From positions 1 through 5,559 of the forward strand of contig JABSRS010000251.1 of the NCBI GenBank assembly GCA_013214885.1: a stretch of DNA of 5,559 nucleotides, written 5' to 3'. Both the position numbers and the translations under genes were made by a program. Every line of letters starts with the position of its first letter. Positions within the stretch are counted from its first letter, which is position 1. This document shows positions 1 to 5,559 of this stretch, piece after piece. The stretch is from Gammaproteobacteria bacterium. Lineage in GTDB: Bacteria; Pseudomonadota; Gammaproteobacteria; Enterobacterales; Psychrobiaceae. The notes under the pieces were generated by a model that searched no databases, was not told the origin of the DNA, and worked only from the letters and a program-made list of their open reading frames with translations.

Positions 1-843
1 GAATATCATGTAGTCACGAGCGTTCGGATACATTTTAACGGCTAATAGGGCGGCAACGGTGCTAATAAAACCGTCGACAAGAATGACTTTTTTTGCTTGA
101 GCTATGCCTAGCATCGCACCGGTCATTTGGGCTATTTCAAAACCGCCAAGCGTGGCTAGCACCTGGAGTGGTGATGTTAGCTGTTCATTGTGAAGTAACA
201 TGGCAGTGCTAATGACTTCTTTCTTTCTGGCAAAGCTATGATCATCGACCCCAGTGCCTCTACCAACACAATACTCAAGATCTAAGCCCGTAAGTGCCAT
301 CATAATCGCGGCGGCTGATGTGGTATTGGCGATCCCCATTTCACCAATGCCAATGATGTTACAACCCTGAGTAATTTGATCCTGGGCAATCTGCTGACCA
401 AAACGTAAACCAAGCATCGCGTCTTGATCTGACATTGCTGGATTAACATTAAAAGGTTCGGTGCAATCACCTAAACGCTGCTTGATTAAGGCTGGGTGAT
501 CGGGTTGTTCGTACTTGGTCCCGCAATCAATCACTTTAAAGTTCATGTTAGCCTGACGGCAGAAGACATTAATTGCAGCGCCACCAGCACAAAAATTAGC
601 GACCATTTGTCCTGTCACTTCACTTGATGCAATTGATACCCCAAGCTCTGCCACACCATGGTCGCCCGCAAAAACCAATTGGGTTGGTTTGGTGAGTTCT
701 GGTCGGTCACACTCTAAAATAAGTGCCAATTGCTGAGCGAGTGTTTCGAGTTTGCCTAAGGAGCCAAGTGGCTTAGTTTTGGCATCGATTTTATGCTTGA
801 TTTGTTCAAGTTGGTGATTCGAAACCGCTTCAATTTTAAACAT
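1..843 (-). CDS. cobT: Nicotinate-nucleotide--dimethylbenzimidazole phosphoribosyltransferase CobT, C-terminus cut by window edge
   Basis: CobT transfers phosphoribose from nicotinate mononucleotide to 5,6-dimethylbenzimidazole, giving alpha-ribazole phosphate, the activated lower ligand of cobalamin; it acts in the cytoplasm. I translated 281 codons without a stop from ATG 843-841 to the window edge. Family marks are KPLGSLGKLE (residues 24-33), AGDHGV (59-64), GIGEMGIANTT (165-175) and LGGFEIAQMTGAMLG (232-246). Glu168 matches Salmonella Glu174, and the lysines at 207-208 lie near the Lys213 position. About 65-75 C-terminal residues are outside the window, including the segment with the catalytic glutamate (Glu317 in Salmonella). 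GTGAG lies a few bases before the start, and the btuC stop is only 9 nt upstream, so it is the third gene of the btuD-btuC-cobT operon. By eye it aligns with Salmonella CobT without internal gaps, unlike its two upstream neighbours. Confidence 0.95.
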   Translation of the reverse strand, partial: MFKIEAVSNHQLEQIKHKIDAKTKPLGSLGKLETLAQQLALILECDRPELTKPTQLVFAGDHGVAELGVSIASSEVTGQMVANFCAGGAAINVFCRQANMNFKVIDCGTKYEQPDHPALIKQRLGDCTEPFNVNPAMSDQDAMLGLRFGQQIAQDQITQGCNIIGIGEMGIANTTSAAAIMMALTGLDLEYCVGRGTGVDDHSFARKKEVISTAMLLHNEQLTSPLQVLATLGGFEIAQMTGAMLGIAQAKKVILVDGFISTVAALLAVKMYPNARDYMIF

Positions 844-852
844 GAGATCTCA

Positions 853-1832
853 CTATTTAGCACTGCGTTGACGCAATATAAGTAAAAAGAATGCACTACC
901 AATCACTGAGGTGATAATTCCCAATGGAATTTCTTGATTCACTAATAAAGTGCGGGCGGCCAGATCGACATAAATCATAAATAAACCACCGATTGTTGCG
1001 ACGAATAAGTAATTATTCATCTTATCTTGGCCAAATACTAGTCTGACAAAGTGTGGGATGAGTAAACCGACAAAAGAAATTCCGCCACAAGCCGCGACAA
1101 TGACAGCGCAGATAAGCGAGCTTATAATTAGCATTAACAATCGAACTTGGGGCACATTAACGCCTAATGAGCTGGCTGTTTCATCACCTGACGATATCGC
1201 AATGACCTGCCTTGAAAAAGCAAAGAAGGCCAATAAACTCAGACCAATGATCGCAGTCGGGAGGGCTAACATCGACCATTGGGCTTGGGCAAAACTTCCC
1301 AGGGTCCAAAATAATATCGAGGCAGCTGCTTGTGGATCGCTGTGGTATAGCAAAGCACTGGTTGCGGCGCTAAATAAAAATGAGGTTGCGACCCCCGCCA
1401 ACAGCATCCGTTCTATTTGGTTATAACTGTTAGTCCCTGCGATACTTAACACCAATAAGACCGATAATGCACTACCAGCATGCTGATGCTGGAGAGTACC
1501 GTCATTAAAACAACGGCGCCAAATGATGCTCCCGCTGAAATGCCAAACAGATAGGGATCGGCCAATGGGTTACGGGTAACCAGTTGTAAAATAGCTCCCG
1601 ACAAGGCCAATCCTGCCCCTGCGATGAACGCTAAAATAATCCGTGGTAGGCGTAATTCGAACACTATTTGACTAATCACAGGATTGACAGGGGGTTGACC
1701 CGTTAGCGTATGCCACAAGCTAGTGGCGACATTGCCAAACTCGATAGCCATTGCGCCATGACTCGCTGCGATCAAAATACTGGCGATTAGCAATAGCAGC
1801 ATCGCTACACTTAAAGGGATATTTTTAGTCAT
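853..1832 (-). pseudogene. btuC: Vitamin B12 ABC transporter permease BtuC (FecCD family), split by a frameshift
   Basis: BtuC is the multi-spanning inner-membrane subunit that carries cobalamin from BtuF into the cytoplasm. Two minus-strand reading frames together give about 328 residues, close to E. coli BtuC (326). The N-terminal part (1832-1446) has a first membrane helix, then RLPRIILAFIAGAGLALSGA, RNPLADPYLFGISAGA and an out-of-frame tail ending in YWC. The C-terminal part (to the TAG at 853-855) has QIERMLLAGVATSF, the coupling segment GGISFVGLLIPHFVRLVFG and the terminal QEIPLGIITSVIGSAFF. By protein similarity the switch lies at about 1475-1500, where ...SSISML must continue as AGSALSVLLVLSIAG one frame back. 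By-eye comparison with E. coli BtuC also suggests about 8 residues are missing there. The ATG overlaps the btuD stop (ATGA), so translation is coupled. It could be a true pseudogene, a sequence error or a split product. The family call is firm; the B12 substrate rests on the riboswitch and cobT. Confidence 0.88.
1475..1492. repeat. Perfect 7-bp inverted repeat at the btuC frameshift
   Basis: The plus strand reads CCAGCAT, then GCTG, then ATGCTGG: a perfect 7-bp stem with a 4-nt loop. It falls exactly where the protein similarity of btuC changes reading frame. Short inverted repeats are known sites of replication slippage and of sequencing compression, so it is a likely cause or marker of the lesion. 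Confidence 0.7.
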
Positions 1833-2563
1833 AGCTGCCCCGATGCACTGTAATCAGATGCATTGTCATCCGATGAATTGTAATGAAACATCAGCTGCGG
1901 ATTATGATGAACTGGATGTTCATTAATACTTACGTCAACTTGATAAGCTTTGGCAATAATACGCTGTGTCAGGACTTCGCGCGGGGTGCCATGAGCCAAA
2001 ATTTGACCTTGTTGAAGTAGAATTAAAATATCAATTTGATAATGAATGTCGAGGTGATTGGTCGGCTCGTCCATGATTAATAATTGGGTGTTTTGAACAA
2101 TCGCCCGAGCAATTAACGTGCGCTGTTGTTCGCCACCTGAAAGCTGTTCATAGTTAACATCACTCAATGACGTTAATCCAACGTCGCTAATCGCTTGAGC
2201 AATTCGCGCATCATCATCTTTATTATCGTTTTGGAAAAATGATTTGTGCGGGGTTAAGCCCATTTTTACTATTTCAAATACACTGTAAGGCAAATGGTCA
2301 CTACTTTGTTGCACCACTGCAATTTGCTGGGCGACGTTTTTCGCTTTTTGGTCCCATATATCAATACCCGATAAAGTGATGGTGCCTGATGTTGGTTTTA
2401 TATAACGATAGATATTGCGCAGTAAACTTGATTTCCCGGCACCGTTGGTGCCAATGATCCCAACAAACTGACCTGTTTTTATCTTGATATTGATGTTGGA
2501 CAAAATGTTTTTTTGATTAACTCGCCAAGTTAGATTATTAATCTCGACTAATGTCTCAGACAT
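1829..2563 (-). CDS. btuD: Vitamin B12 ABC transporter ATP-binding protein BtuD, with an internal in-frame gap
   Basis: This is the cytoplasmic ATPase that powers BtuC. In the 244-residue product, Walker A is GTNGAGKS (38-45), the Q-loop glutamine is at about 85, the ABC signature is LSGGEQQR (141-148), Walker B is LLIMDE (161-166) and the D-loop is NHLD (169-172). After DIHYQIDIL the chain runs straight into LLQQGQILAHGTPREV. In E. coli BtuD and other FecE/BtuD ATPases about 30 residues lie between these points, including the strand and the H-loop (S/T-H-D-L) whose histidine is needed for hydrolysis. No H-loop is present, so the product is probably inactive unless the sequence is wrong. A polar tail (229-244) follows the usual end. 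The ATG at 2563 has GGGGA six bases upstream and is the first gene after the riboswitch leader; the stop overlaps btuC by 4 nt. Family call firm; B12 substrate inferred from context. Confidence 0.9.
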   Translation of the reverse strand: MSETLVEINNLTWRVNQKNILSNINIKIKTGQFVGIIGTNGAGKSSLLRNIYRYIKPTSGTITLSGIDIWDQKAKNVAQQIAVVQQSSDHLPYSVFEIVKMGLTPHKSFFQNDNKDDDARIAQAISDVGLTSLSDVNYEQLSGGEQQRTLIARAIVQNTQLLIMDEPTNHLDIHYQIDILILLQQGQILAHGTPREVLTQRIIAKAYQVDVSINEHPVHHNPQLMFHYNSSDDNASDYSASGQL

Positions 2564-2750
2564 GATTGGTCCCCACTGTTGAAGGGCAGTAAGGTAATAA
2601 GGACATTGGTTGTATCACTAATTTTTGCATCGCTAACGTTAGACTTTGTACTTGAGAAGCGGGTGCAGGATAAGACGATAAAATCTTACAGATTGAGTAA
2701 AAGTGAAATTTAAACTTTTACACAAAGACAAGTACACCGCTTGAATTTAA
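2564..2750 (-). other. Long 5' leader between riboswitch and btuD (possible expression platform)
   Basis: About 185 nt of AT-rich sequence with no convincing open reading frame separates the riboswitch from btuD. It holds a perfect 8-bp inverted repeat (2697-2704 with 2714-2721, 9-nt loop). It also holds two segments with cross-wise complementarity (2649-2665 with 2729-2742), and the btuD ribosome binding site GGGGA at 2574-2570. No GC-rich hairpin followed by a clear T-run was seen, so how the riboswitch acts on btuD is not evident from sequence. Confidence 0.5.
2697..2721. repeat. Perfect 8-bp inverted repeat in the btuD leader
   Basis: GTAAAAGT (2697-2704) and ACTTTTAC (2714-2721) form a perfect stem around a 9-nt AT-rich loop. 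Neither side is followed by a T-run, so it is not a typical terminator. It could be a leader hairpin or a protein-binding palindrome. Confidence 0.45.
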
Positions 2751-2751
2751 A

Positions 2752-2879
2752 ATATATTAACCCGAAATAAATGATTCAGGGGTTCGAAGTCTTAGTTAAG
2801 TATCTGGCTTATTCATTCAGTAATGAACTTACAGTTGCGGGTACAGCCTTGGCTTTTAATCAAGTTCCCTAGCTAAGGT
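2752..2879 (-). ncRNA. Cobalamin riboswitch, compact form without the P7-P12 arm
   Basis: The minus strand carries the cobalamin core: AGGGAA (2870-2865), then a P4 stem CTTG/CAAG (2864-2861 with 2851-2848), then GCTGTACCCGCAACTGTAA (2847-2829), an almost exact match to the conserved P5/L5 segment. P6 is TTCATT/AATGAA pairing (2827-2822 with 2817-2812, loop ACTG), followed by AAGCCAGATAC (2810-2800). P3 (CTAGG, 2872-2868, with CCAG, 2807-2804) and P1 (CTTAG, 2877-2873, with CTAAG, 2795-2791) close the fold. L5 ACCCG (2842-2838) is complementary to CGGGT (2764-2760), which sits in the loop of an AT-rich hairpin (2752-2772), as expected for the L5-L13 kissing loop. The usual B12 box GCCACTG and GGGAAGG arm are absent. 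This fits either a compact class II-like switch or a deletion in a class I switch. It would repress btuD-btuC-cobT when cobalamin is bound. Confidence 0.85.
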
Positions 2880-2883
2880 AGCA

Positions 2884-2911
2884 ATTATCGTTGATTATCA
2901 TTCTCGATCAA
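2884..2911 (-). promoter_or_regulatory. Predicted promoter of the btuD-btuC-cobT operon
   Basis: On the minus strand, TTGATC (2911-2906) and GATAAT (2889-2884) form a sigma70-type -35/-10 pair with a 16-bp spacer. The predicted start is near A2879, directly before the riboswitch P1 strand, which supports the call. The spacer is filled by a Fur-like box. Confidence 0.6.
2892..2906. promoter_or_regulatory. Candidate Fur box inside the btu promoter
   Basis: TGATTATCATTCTCG matches the 7-1-7 Fur pattern TGATAATnATTATCA at 11-12 of 14 scored positions. On the minus strand it reads as GAGAAT GATAAT hexamers, with another GATAAT just downstream that forms the -10. It lies between -35 and -10, where a bound repressor would block RNA polymerase. 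This is inference by motif only. Confidence 0.45.
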
Positions 2912-3022
2912 GTCTGTTTTGGTCTTAAATATGACAAAGTACATAAAACTGTAATCATTTGGTAATAAACTAACGTAATAATGTGGTATTTAACTAGTTT
3001 AGCAACTTAAAACAGCGTATTG

Positions 3023-3037
3023 TGTAATAAAATTACA
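3023..3037. promoter_or_regulatory. HexR operator upstream of pgi
   Basis: TGTAATAAAATTACA is a perfect 15-bp palindrome (TGTAAT, AAA, ATTACA) and matches the HexR consensus TGTAATwwwATTACA known from Shewanella and other gammaproteobacteria. HexR is the RpiR-family regulator of central carbon metabolism that releases DNA when it binds 2-keto-3-deoxy-6-phosphogluconate. The site is 86 bp before the pgi start. A possible -10, CATAAT (3036-3041), touches its edge, which would suit repression, but no good -35 is visible, so the promoter position is uncertain. Confidence 0.8.
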
Positions 3038-3123
3038 TAATAGCCGTGTTGGTGAGACCACCGAGTACAACTTAAGTGATAGCTCATAAAATAAAGCAAT
3101 AATAAATTTAATAGGTAAATATA

Positions 3124-4773
3124 ATGAATAGCCGTAGTGAGTTAGCAAGTTGGCAGTGTTTAGTTAGGCATGCCGCCGAGATGGAAAAGTGTCATTTAAA
3201 TGATTTATTTGCTGCCGATCCTGCTCGTTTTGATAAGTTCTCACTTAAATTACCGCAATTACTGCTCGATTATTCTAAGAATCTCGTTACTCAAGAAACC
3301 ATCAGCGGTTTGATTACGTTAGCCAAAGACTGTGAAGTTGAGCAGTGGCGCGACAAAATGTTTGCTGGTGAAAAAATTAACATGACTGAGAATCGTGCGG
3401 TGCTTCATACCGCTTTACGTAATCGCAGTGGTAATGAGTTAATAGTTGATGGTGAAAATATTACCAAGACCATTGATGCTCAATTAGACAAAATGGAACA
3501 TTTTGTTAATCAGGTCCGAGAGGGAAAGTGGAAAGGATATTCGGGTAAACGAATTACTGACATTGTAAATATCGGGGTTGGCGGCTCGAATCTCGGCCCG
3601 CAAATGGTGACTGAGGCCTTAAAGCACTACAGTGATAACAGTGTGCGGGTTCATTATGTCTCTAATGTCGATGGCGCTCAGATCGCTGAGGTATTACGAC
3701 CACTCGATCCTGCCAGTGTATTATTCGTTATTTCATCGAAAACATTTACCACCACCGAAACTATTACCAACGCCAATACTGCAAAAAGCTGGTTAACATC
3801 GGCATCGTTTAATCAAGATGCGGTCAAACATCATTTTGTTGCTGTCACAGCCAATGTCGAAAATGCGGTTAAATTTGGCATCAATGCCGATAATATATTC
3901 TCGATGTGGGATTGGGTCGGTGGGCGTTTCTCACTATGGTCGGCAATAGGTTTGCCGATTGCACTGGATATGGGGTTCGATAAATTTATTGAATTACTCG
4001 AAGGTGCCCATCAAATGGATCGCCATTTTTGCGAGACGCCATTAGAGCATAATGCCCCCGTCATTTTAGCCTTGCTAAGCCTGTGGAATACCACCTTCCT
4101 AGGGTCACAATCTCAAGCCATATTACCTTATGATCAAACCTTGCACATGCTGGCTGCTTATTTACAACAGGCTGAAATGGAGTCTAATGGTAAATCGGTA
4201 AACTGGCATGGTGAAGAAATTAATTATCAGTCGGTTCCTTCAATCTGGGGAGGCTTAGGCATTGATGGTCAGCATGCTTTTTATCAATACTTACATCAAA
4301 GTAAAAATGTTATTCCCGCTGACTTTATCGGTTCAGTAGAAAGCTCTACACCGATTGGTGGTCATCACGATACCTTAATGAGCAATTTTTTTGCTCAAAC
4401 GGAAGCATTGATGAGTGGTGTCAATGAAAAGCATGTTCGTGAAGATTTGAAAGCGAAAGGGCGGAGCCCTGCGTATATTGATCAATTAGCACCACATAAG
4501 GTCCATCAGGGTAATCGCCCAACCAATACTATTTTGCTCGATCGAATTGACCCGCATAACTTAGGTGGTTTGATTGCACTGTATGAGCAAAAAATATTTG
4601 TTCAGGGGATAATCTTGCAGGTTTGTTCATTTGACCAGTGGGGTGTTGAGTTAGGTAAAGGCCTGGCGGCTAAAATCCATCAAGAACTAAAGCAAGATGG
4701 TGAAATCGCCAAGCATGACTCATCAACTTACAACTTAATTAAATATTACAAACAGACTCGCTATAACAAATAG
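3124..4773 (+). CDS. pgi: Glucose-6-phosphate isomerase
   Basis: This cytoplasmic enzyme interconverts glucose 6-phosphate and fructose 6-phosphate in glycolysis and gluconeogenesis. The product has 549 residues, the same as E. coli Pgi. Substrate-phosphate motifs are VNIGVGGSNLGPQMV (148-162) and SSKTFTTTETI (204-214). The two family signatures are WDWVGGRFSLWSAIGLP (262-278) and CSFDQWGVELGK (501-512). The catalytic set is complete: Glu353 in MESNGK, His384 in DGQHAF and Lys512 in VELGK, matching E. coli Glu355, His386 and Lys514. The segment before the catalytic histidine reads WGGLGIDGQH rather than the common WGEPGTNGQH, a divergence that keeps the histidine. AGGT at 3113-3116 lies 7 nt before the ATG. 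It is divergent from the btu operon, has a HexR operator upstream and seems to stand alone; talB, its partner in some Shewanella, does not follow. Confidence 0.97.
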   Translation: MNSRSELASWQCLVRHAAEMEKCHLNDLFAADPARFDKFSLKLPQLLLDYSKNLVTQETISGLITLAKDCEVEQWRDKMFAGEKINMTENRAVLHTALRNRSGNELIVDGENITKTIDAQLDKMEHFVNQVREGKWKGYSGKRITDIVNIGVGGSNLGPQMVTEALKHYSDNSVRVHYVSNVDGAQIAEVLRPLDPASVLFVISSKTFTTTETITNANTAKSWLTSASFNQDAVKHHFVAVTANVENAVKFGINADNIFSMWDWVGGRFSLWSAIGLPIALDMGFDKFIELLEGAHQMDRHFCETPLEHNAPVILALLSLWNTTFLGSQSQAILPYDQTLHMLAAYLQQAEMESNGKSVNWHGEEINYQSVPSIWGGLGIDGQHAFYQYLHQSKNVIPADFIGSVESSTPIGGHHDTLMSNFFAQTEALMSGVNEKHVREDLKAKGRSPAYIDQLAPHKVHQGNRPTNTILLDRIDPHNLGGLIALYEQKIFVQGIILQVCSFDQWGVELGKGLAAKIHQELKQDGEIAKHDSSTYNLIKYYKQTRYNK

Positions 4774-4805
4774 CGTGGTGGGGCATGTTGGGATCTTAAA
4801 AATAT

Positions 4806-4833
4806 GCTTGAGTAGCACAGGTGCTGCTCAAGC
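4806..4833. terminator. Bidirectional terminator hairpin between convergent genes
   Basis: A 12-bp stem (4806-4817 with 4822-4833, one T-G pair, loop CAGG) lies 33 nt after the pgi stop and directly after the stop of the minus-strand membrane-protein gene. On the minus strand it is followed by ATATTTTTAAG, a fair T-run, so it should end that transcript best. On the plus strand only GGTTAAT follows, so termination of pgi there is weaker. Confidence 0.75.
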
Positions 4834-4835
4834 GG

Positions 4836-5402
4836 TTAATAAAAGATATAAAGAGTAGGGATTAAGCCACCAGCAATAACTAACCACCCGCGCCGTAAAC
4901 GCCACGGGCTATACTTTCCTTTCACCATAAAAAGTGCCGACAACGAAAGGAAAATTAGCAAACCAGCGTAGATATCCGAGAAAACAATCCAACCATTTTT
5001 TGCTTCATTTAAATGCAAGCGGTTAAATTGTTTAAATACTACGCGTTCACGAATGTGTTCAAACACCGCCCTACGGTGTAAAAAGCTTACGCTGACTGAG
5101 CCACCTTGTTGTAAGAATACTTTATAGATCATTGGCGATTCCCAATAGGTAGCCTTGATCTGTTCACTGACCGCAAATAGTGTTAACAGTTTTTTATTAA
5201 TCTGCTGGTCAGCTAAACTATTTTTAAAATCAATGGGTAGCTCAACTCGCTCAACGATGTAGTTAGGATTCCAGTCATTAGCATGGTTAAGCGCAATGCC
5301 AGAGATTGCAAAGACCAACGTTAGGCCAATGCAAAAATAGCCGACATCACGGTGGAGCTCTCTGTTAAAACGAAACCAGTTTATGCCTAGCCTCCTAATC
5401 AA
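4836..5402 (-). CDS. PepSY-associated TM helix family protein
   Basis: The 188-residue product fits the small PepSY-associated transmembrane family (PepSY_TM_like_2 type), with no established biochemical role; relatives often sit near metal or siderophore functions. Visible features are a basic N-terminus, FNRELHRDVGYF (12-23) leading into membrane helix 1 (about 20-38) ending in SGIALNHANDWNP, a soluble middle domain (about 45-125), FNRLHLNEAKNGW (126-138), helix 2 (about 143-160) ending in FMVKGK, and helix 3 (about 173-187). His17, His40 and His130 near the membrane edges could bind heme or metal, which is speculation. The start is a TTG at 5402 that overlaps the end of the upstream gene by 8 nt, with GAGG four bases upstream. 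No in-frame ATG would keep the conserved ELHRD segment. A perfect AGGAGG lies inside the gene at 5396-5391, encoding two arginines. A terminator hairpin follows the stop directly. Confidence 0.8.
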   Translation of the reverse strand: MIRRLGINWFRFNRELHRDVGYFCIGLTLVFAISGIALNHANDWNPNYIVERVELPIDFKNSLADQQINKKLLTLFAVSEQIKATYWESPMIYKVFLQQGGSVSVSFLHRRAVFEHIRERVVFKQFNRLHLNEAKNGWIVFSDIYAGLLIFLSLSALFMVKGKYSPWRLRRGWLVIAGGLIPTLYIFY

Positions 5403-5559
5403 GGATCCTCACCCCTGTTGGTGATACTTGATATAGCGACATGCCAGTCGTTACGGAGCCAAGCTCAAATGTTTCACCAGAGCGCTTAGCCAGCGATGCT
5501 TTATAGCGGCGAGTTTGTGCGACATTGAGTTTAATTTCGGTTAAAAAACCAGTCGCGAG
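5395..5559 (-). CDS. C-terminal end of an unidentified protein, cut by window edge
   Basis: The minus strand is open from the right edge to a TAG at 5397-5395, giving 54 residues that begin LATGFLTEIKLNVAQ and end SLYQVSPTGVRILD. I do not recognise the family. The fragment is polar, has no membrane helix and alternates in a way that suggests beta strands, which would fit a secreted or periplasmic domain, but this is weak. It overlaps the start of the PepSY-type membrane protein by 8 nt, so the two are probably co-transcribed and translationally coupled, and may act together. That overlap and the absence of stops are the main support that it is a real gene. Confidence 0.6.
   Translation of the reverse strand, partial: LATGFLTEIKLNVAQTRRYKASLAKRSGETFELGSVTTGMSLYQVSPTGVRILD

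Noticed and set aside
1058..1426. Plus-strand open frame of 122 codons
   Set aside because: It lies wholly antisense to btuC, has no family resemblance and mirrors the hydrophobic permease codons; it is a shadow frame.
1446..1575. Programmed -1 ribosomal frameshifting in btuC
   Set aside because: No X XXY YYZ slippery heptamer is in frame upstream of the small hairpin, the hairpin is short, and residues seem to be missing at the join, so a mutation or sequence error explains it better.
2640..2675. Second, decayed cobalamin riboswitch core (CCTGCACCCGC on the minus strand)
   Set aside because: It shares a few bases with the L5 segment but has no AGGGAA element, no P4 or P6 and no P3 partner nearby; probably chance.
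2960..3020. Alternative pgi promoters in the AT-rich stretch
   Set aside because: Several -10-like TAATAA words exist, but none has a credible -35 at 16-18 bp, so no position was called.
3049..3064. Small hairpin in the pgi leader (GGTG-AGAC-CACC)
   Set aside because: The stem is only 4 bp plus weak ends, with no T-run and no known leader motif; too weak to call a regulatory element.

Overview
The window looks like chromosomal DNA from a moderately AT-leaning gammaproteobacterium, most likely in or near Shewanella and other Alteromonadales. This is inferred from the glucose-6-phosphate isomerase type, a perfect HexR-type operator in front of it, a btuD-btuC-cobT order in a cobalamin-controlled operon, and the style of the PepSY-TM protein. 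No mobile element, CRISPR array, tRNA or rRNA was seen.

Layout. (1) Positions 1-2563, minus strand: a vitamin B12 import and assembly operon, transcribed from right to left in the order btuD (ABC ATPase), btuC (permease), cobT (lower-ligand phosphoribosyltransferase, cut by the left window edge). (2) Positions 2564-3123: a divergent regulatory region. Its minus-strand half carries a promoter with an embedded Fur-like box, a compact cobalamin riboswitch with a visible kissing-loop pair, and a leader of about 315 nt before btuD. Its plus-strand half carries the HexR operator and the ribosome binding site of pgi. (3) Positions 3124-4773, plus strand: an intact pgi. (4) Positions 4806-4833: a strong hairpin between convergent genes. 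(5) Positions 4836-5559, minus strand: a small PepSY-associated membrane protein, overlapped at its start by the end of an unidentified gene that runs off the right edge.

How it works together. BtuD and BtuC would form the inner-membrane B12 importer, with BtuF and BtuB elsewhere. CobT activates the lower-ligand base for corrinoid assembly. The riboswitch would shut the operon down when cobalamin is plentiful. pgi is an independent unit, probably controlled by the KDPG-responsive regulator HexR.

The most notable point is that the B12 import part is damaged or abnormal in up to three places. btuC is frameshifted at a perfect 7-bp inverted repeat. BtuD lacks about 30 residues, including the H-loop histidine needed for ATP hydrolysis. 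The riboswitch has no P7-P12 arm. The visible part of cobT and all of pgi look intact. This is either erosion of B12 import or a set of local sequence or assembly errors. The raw reads would decide.
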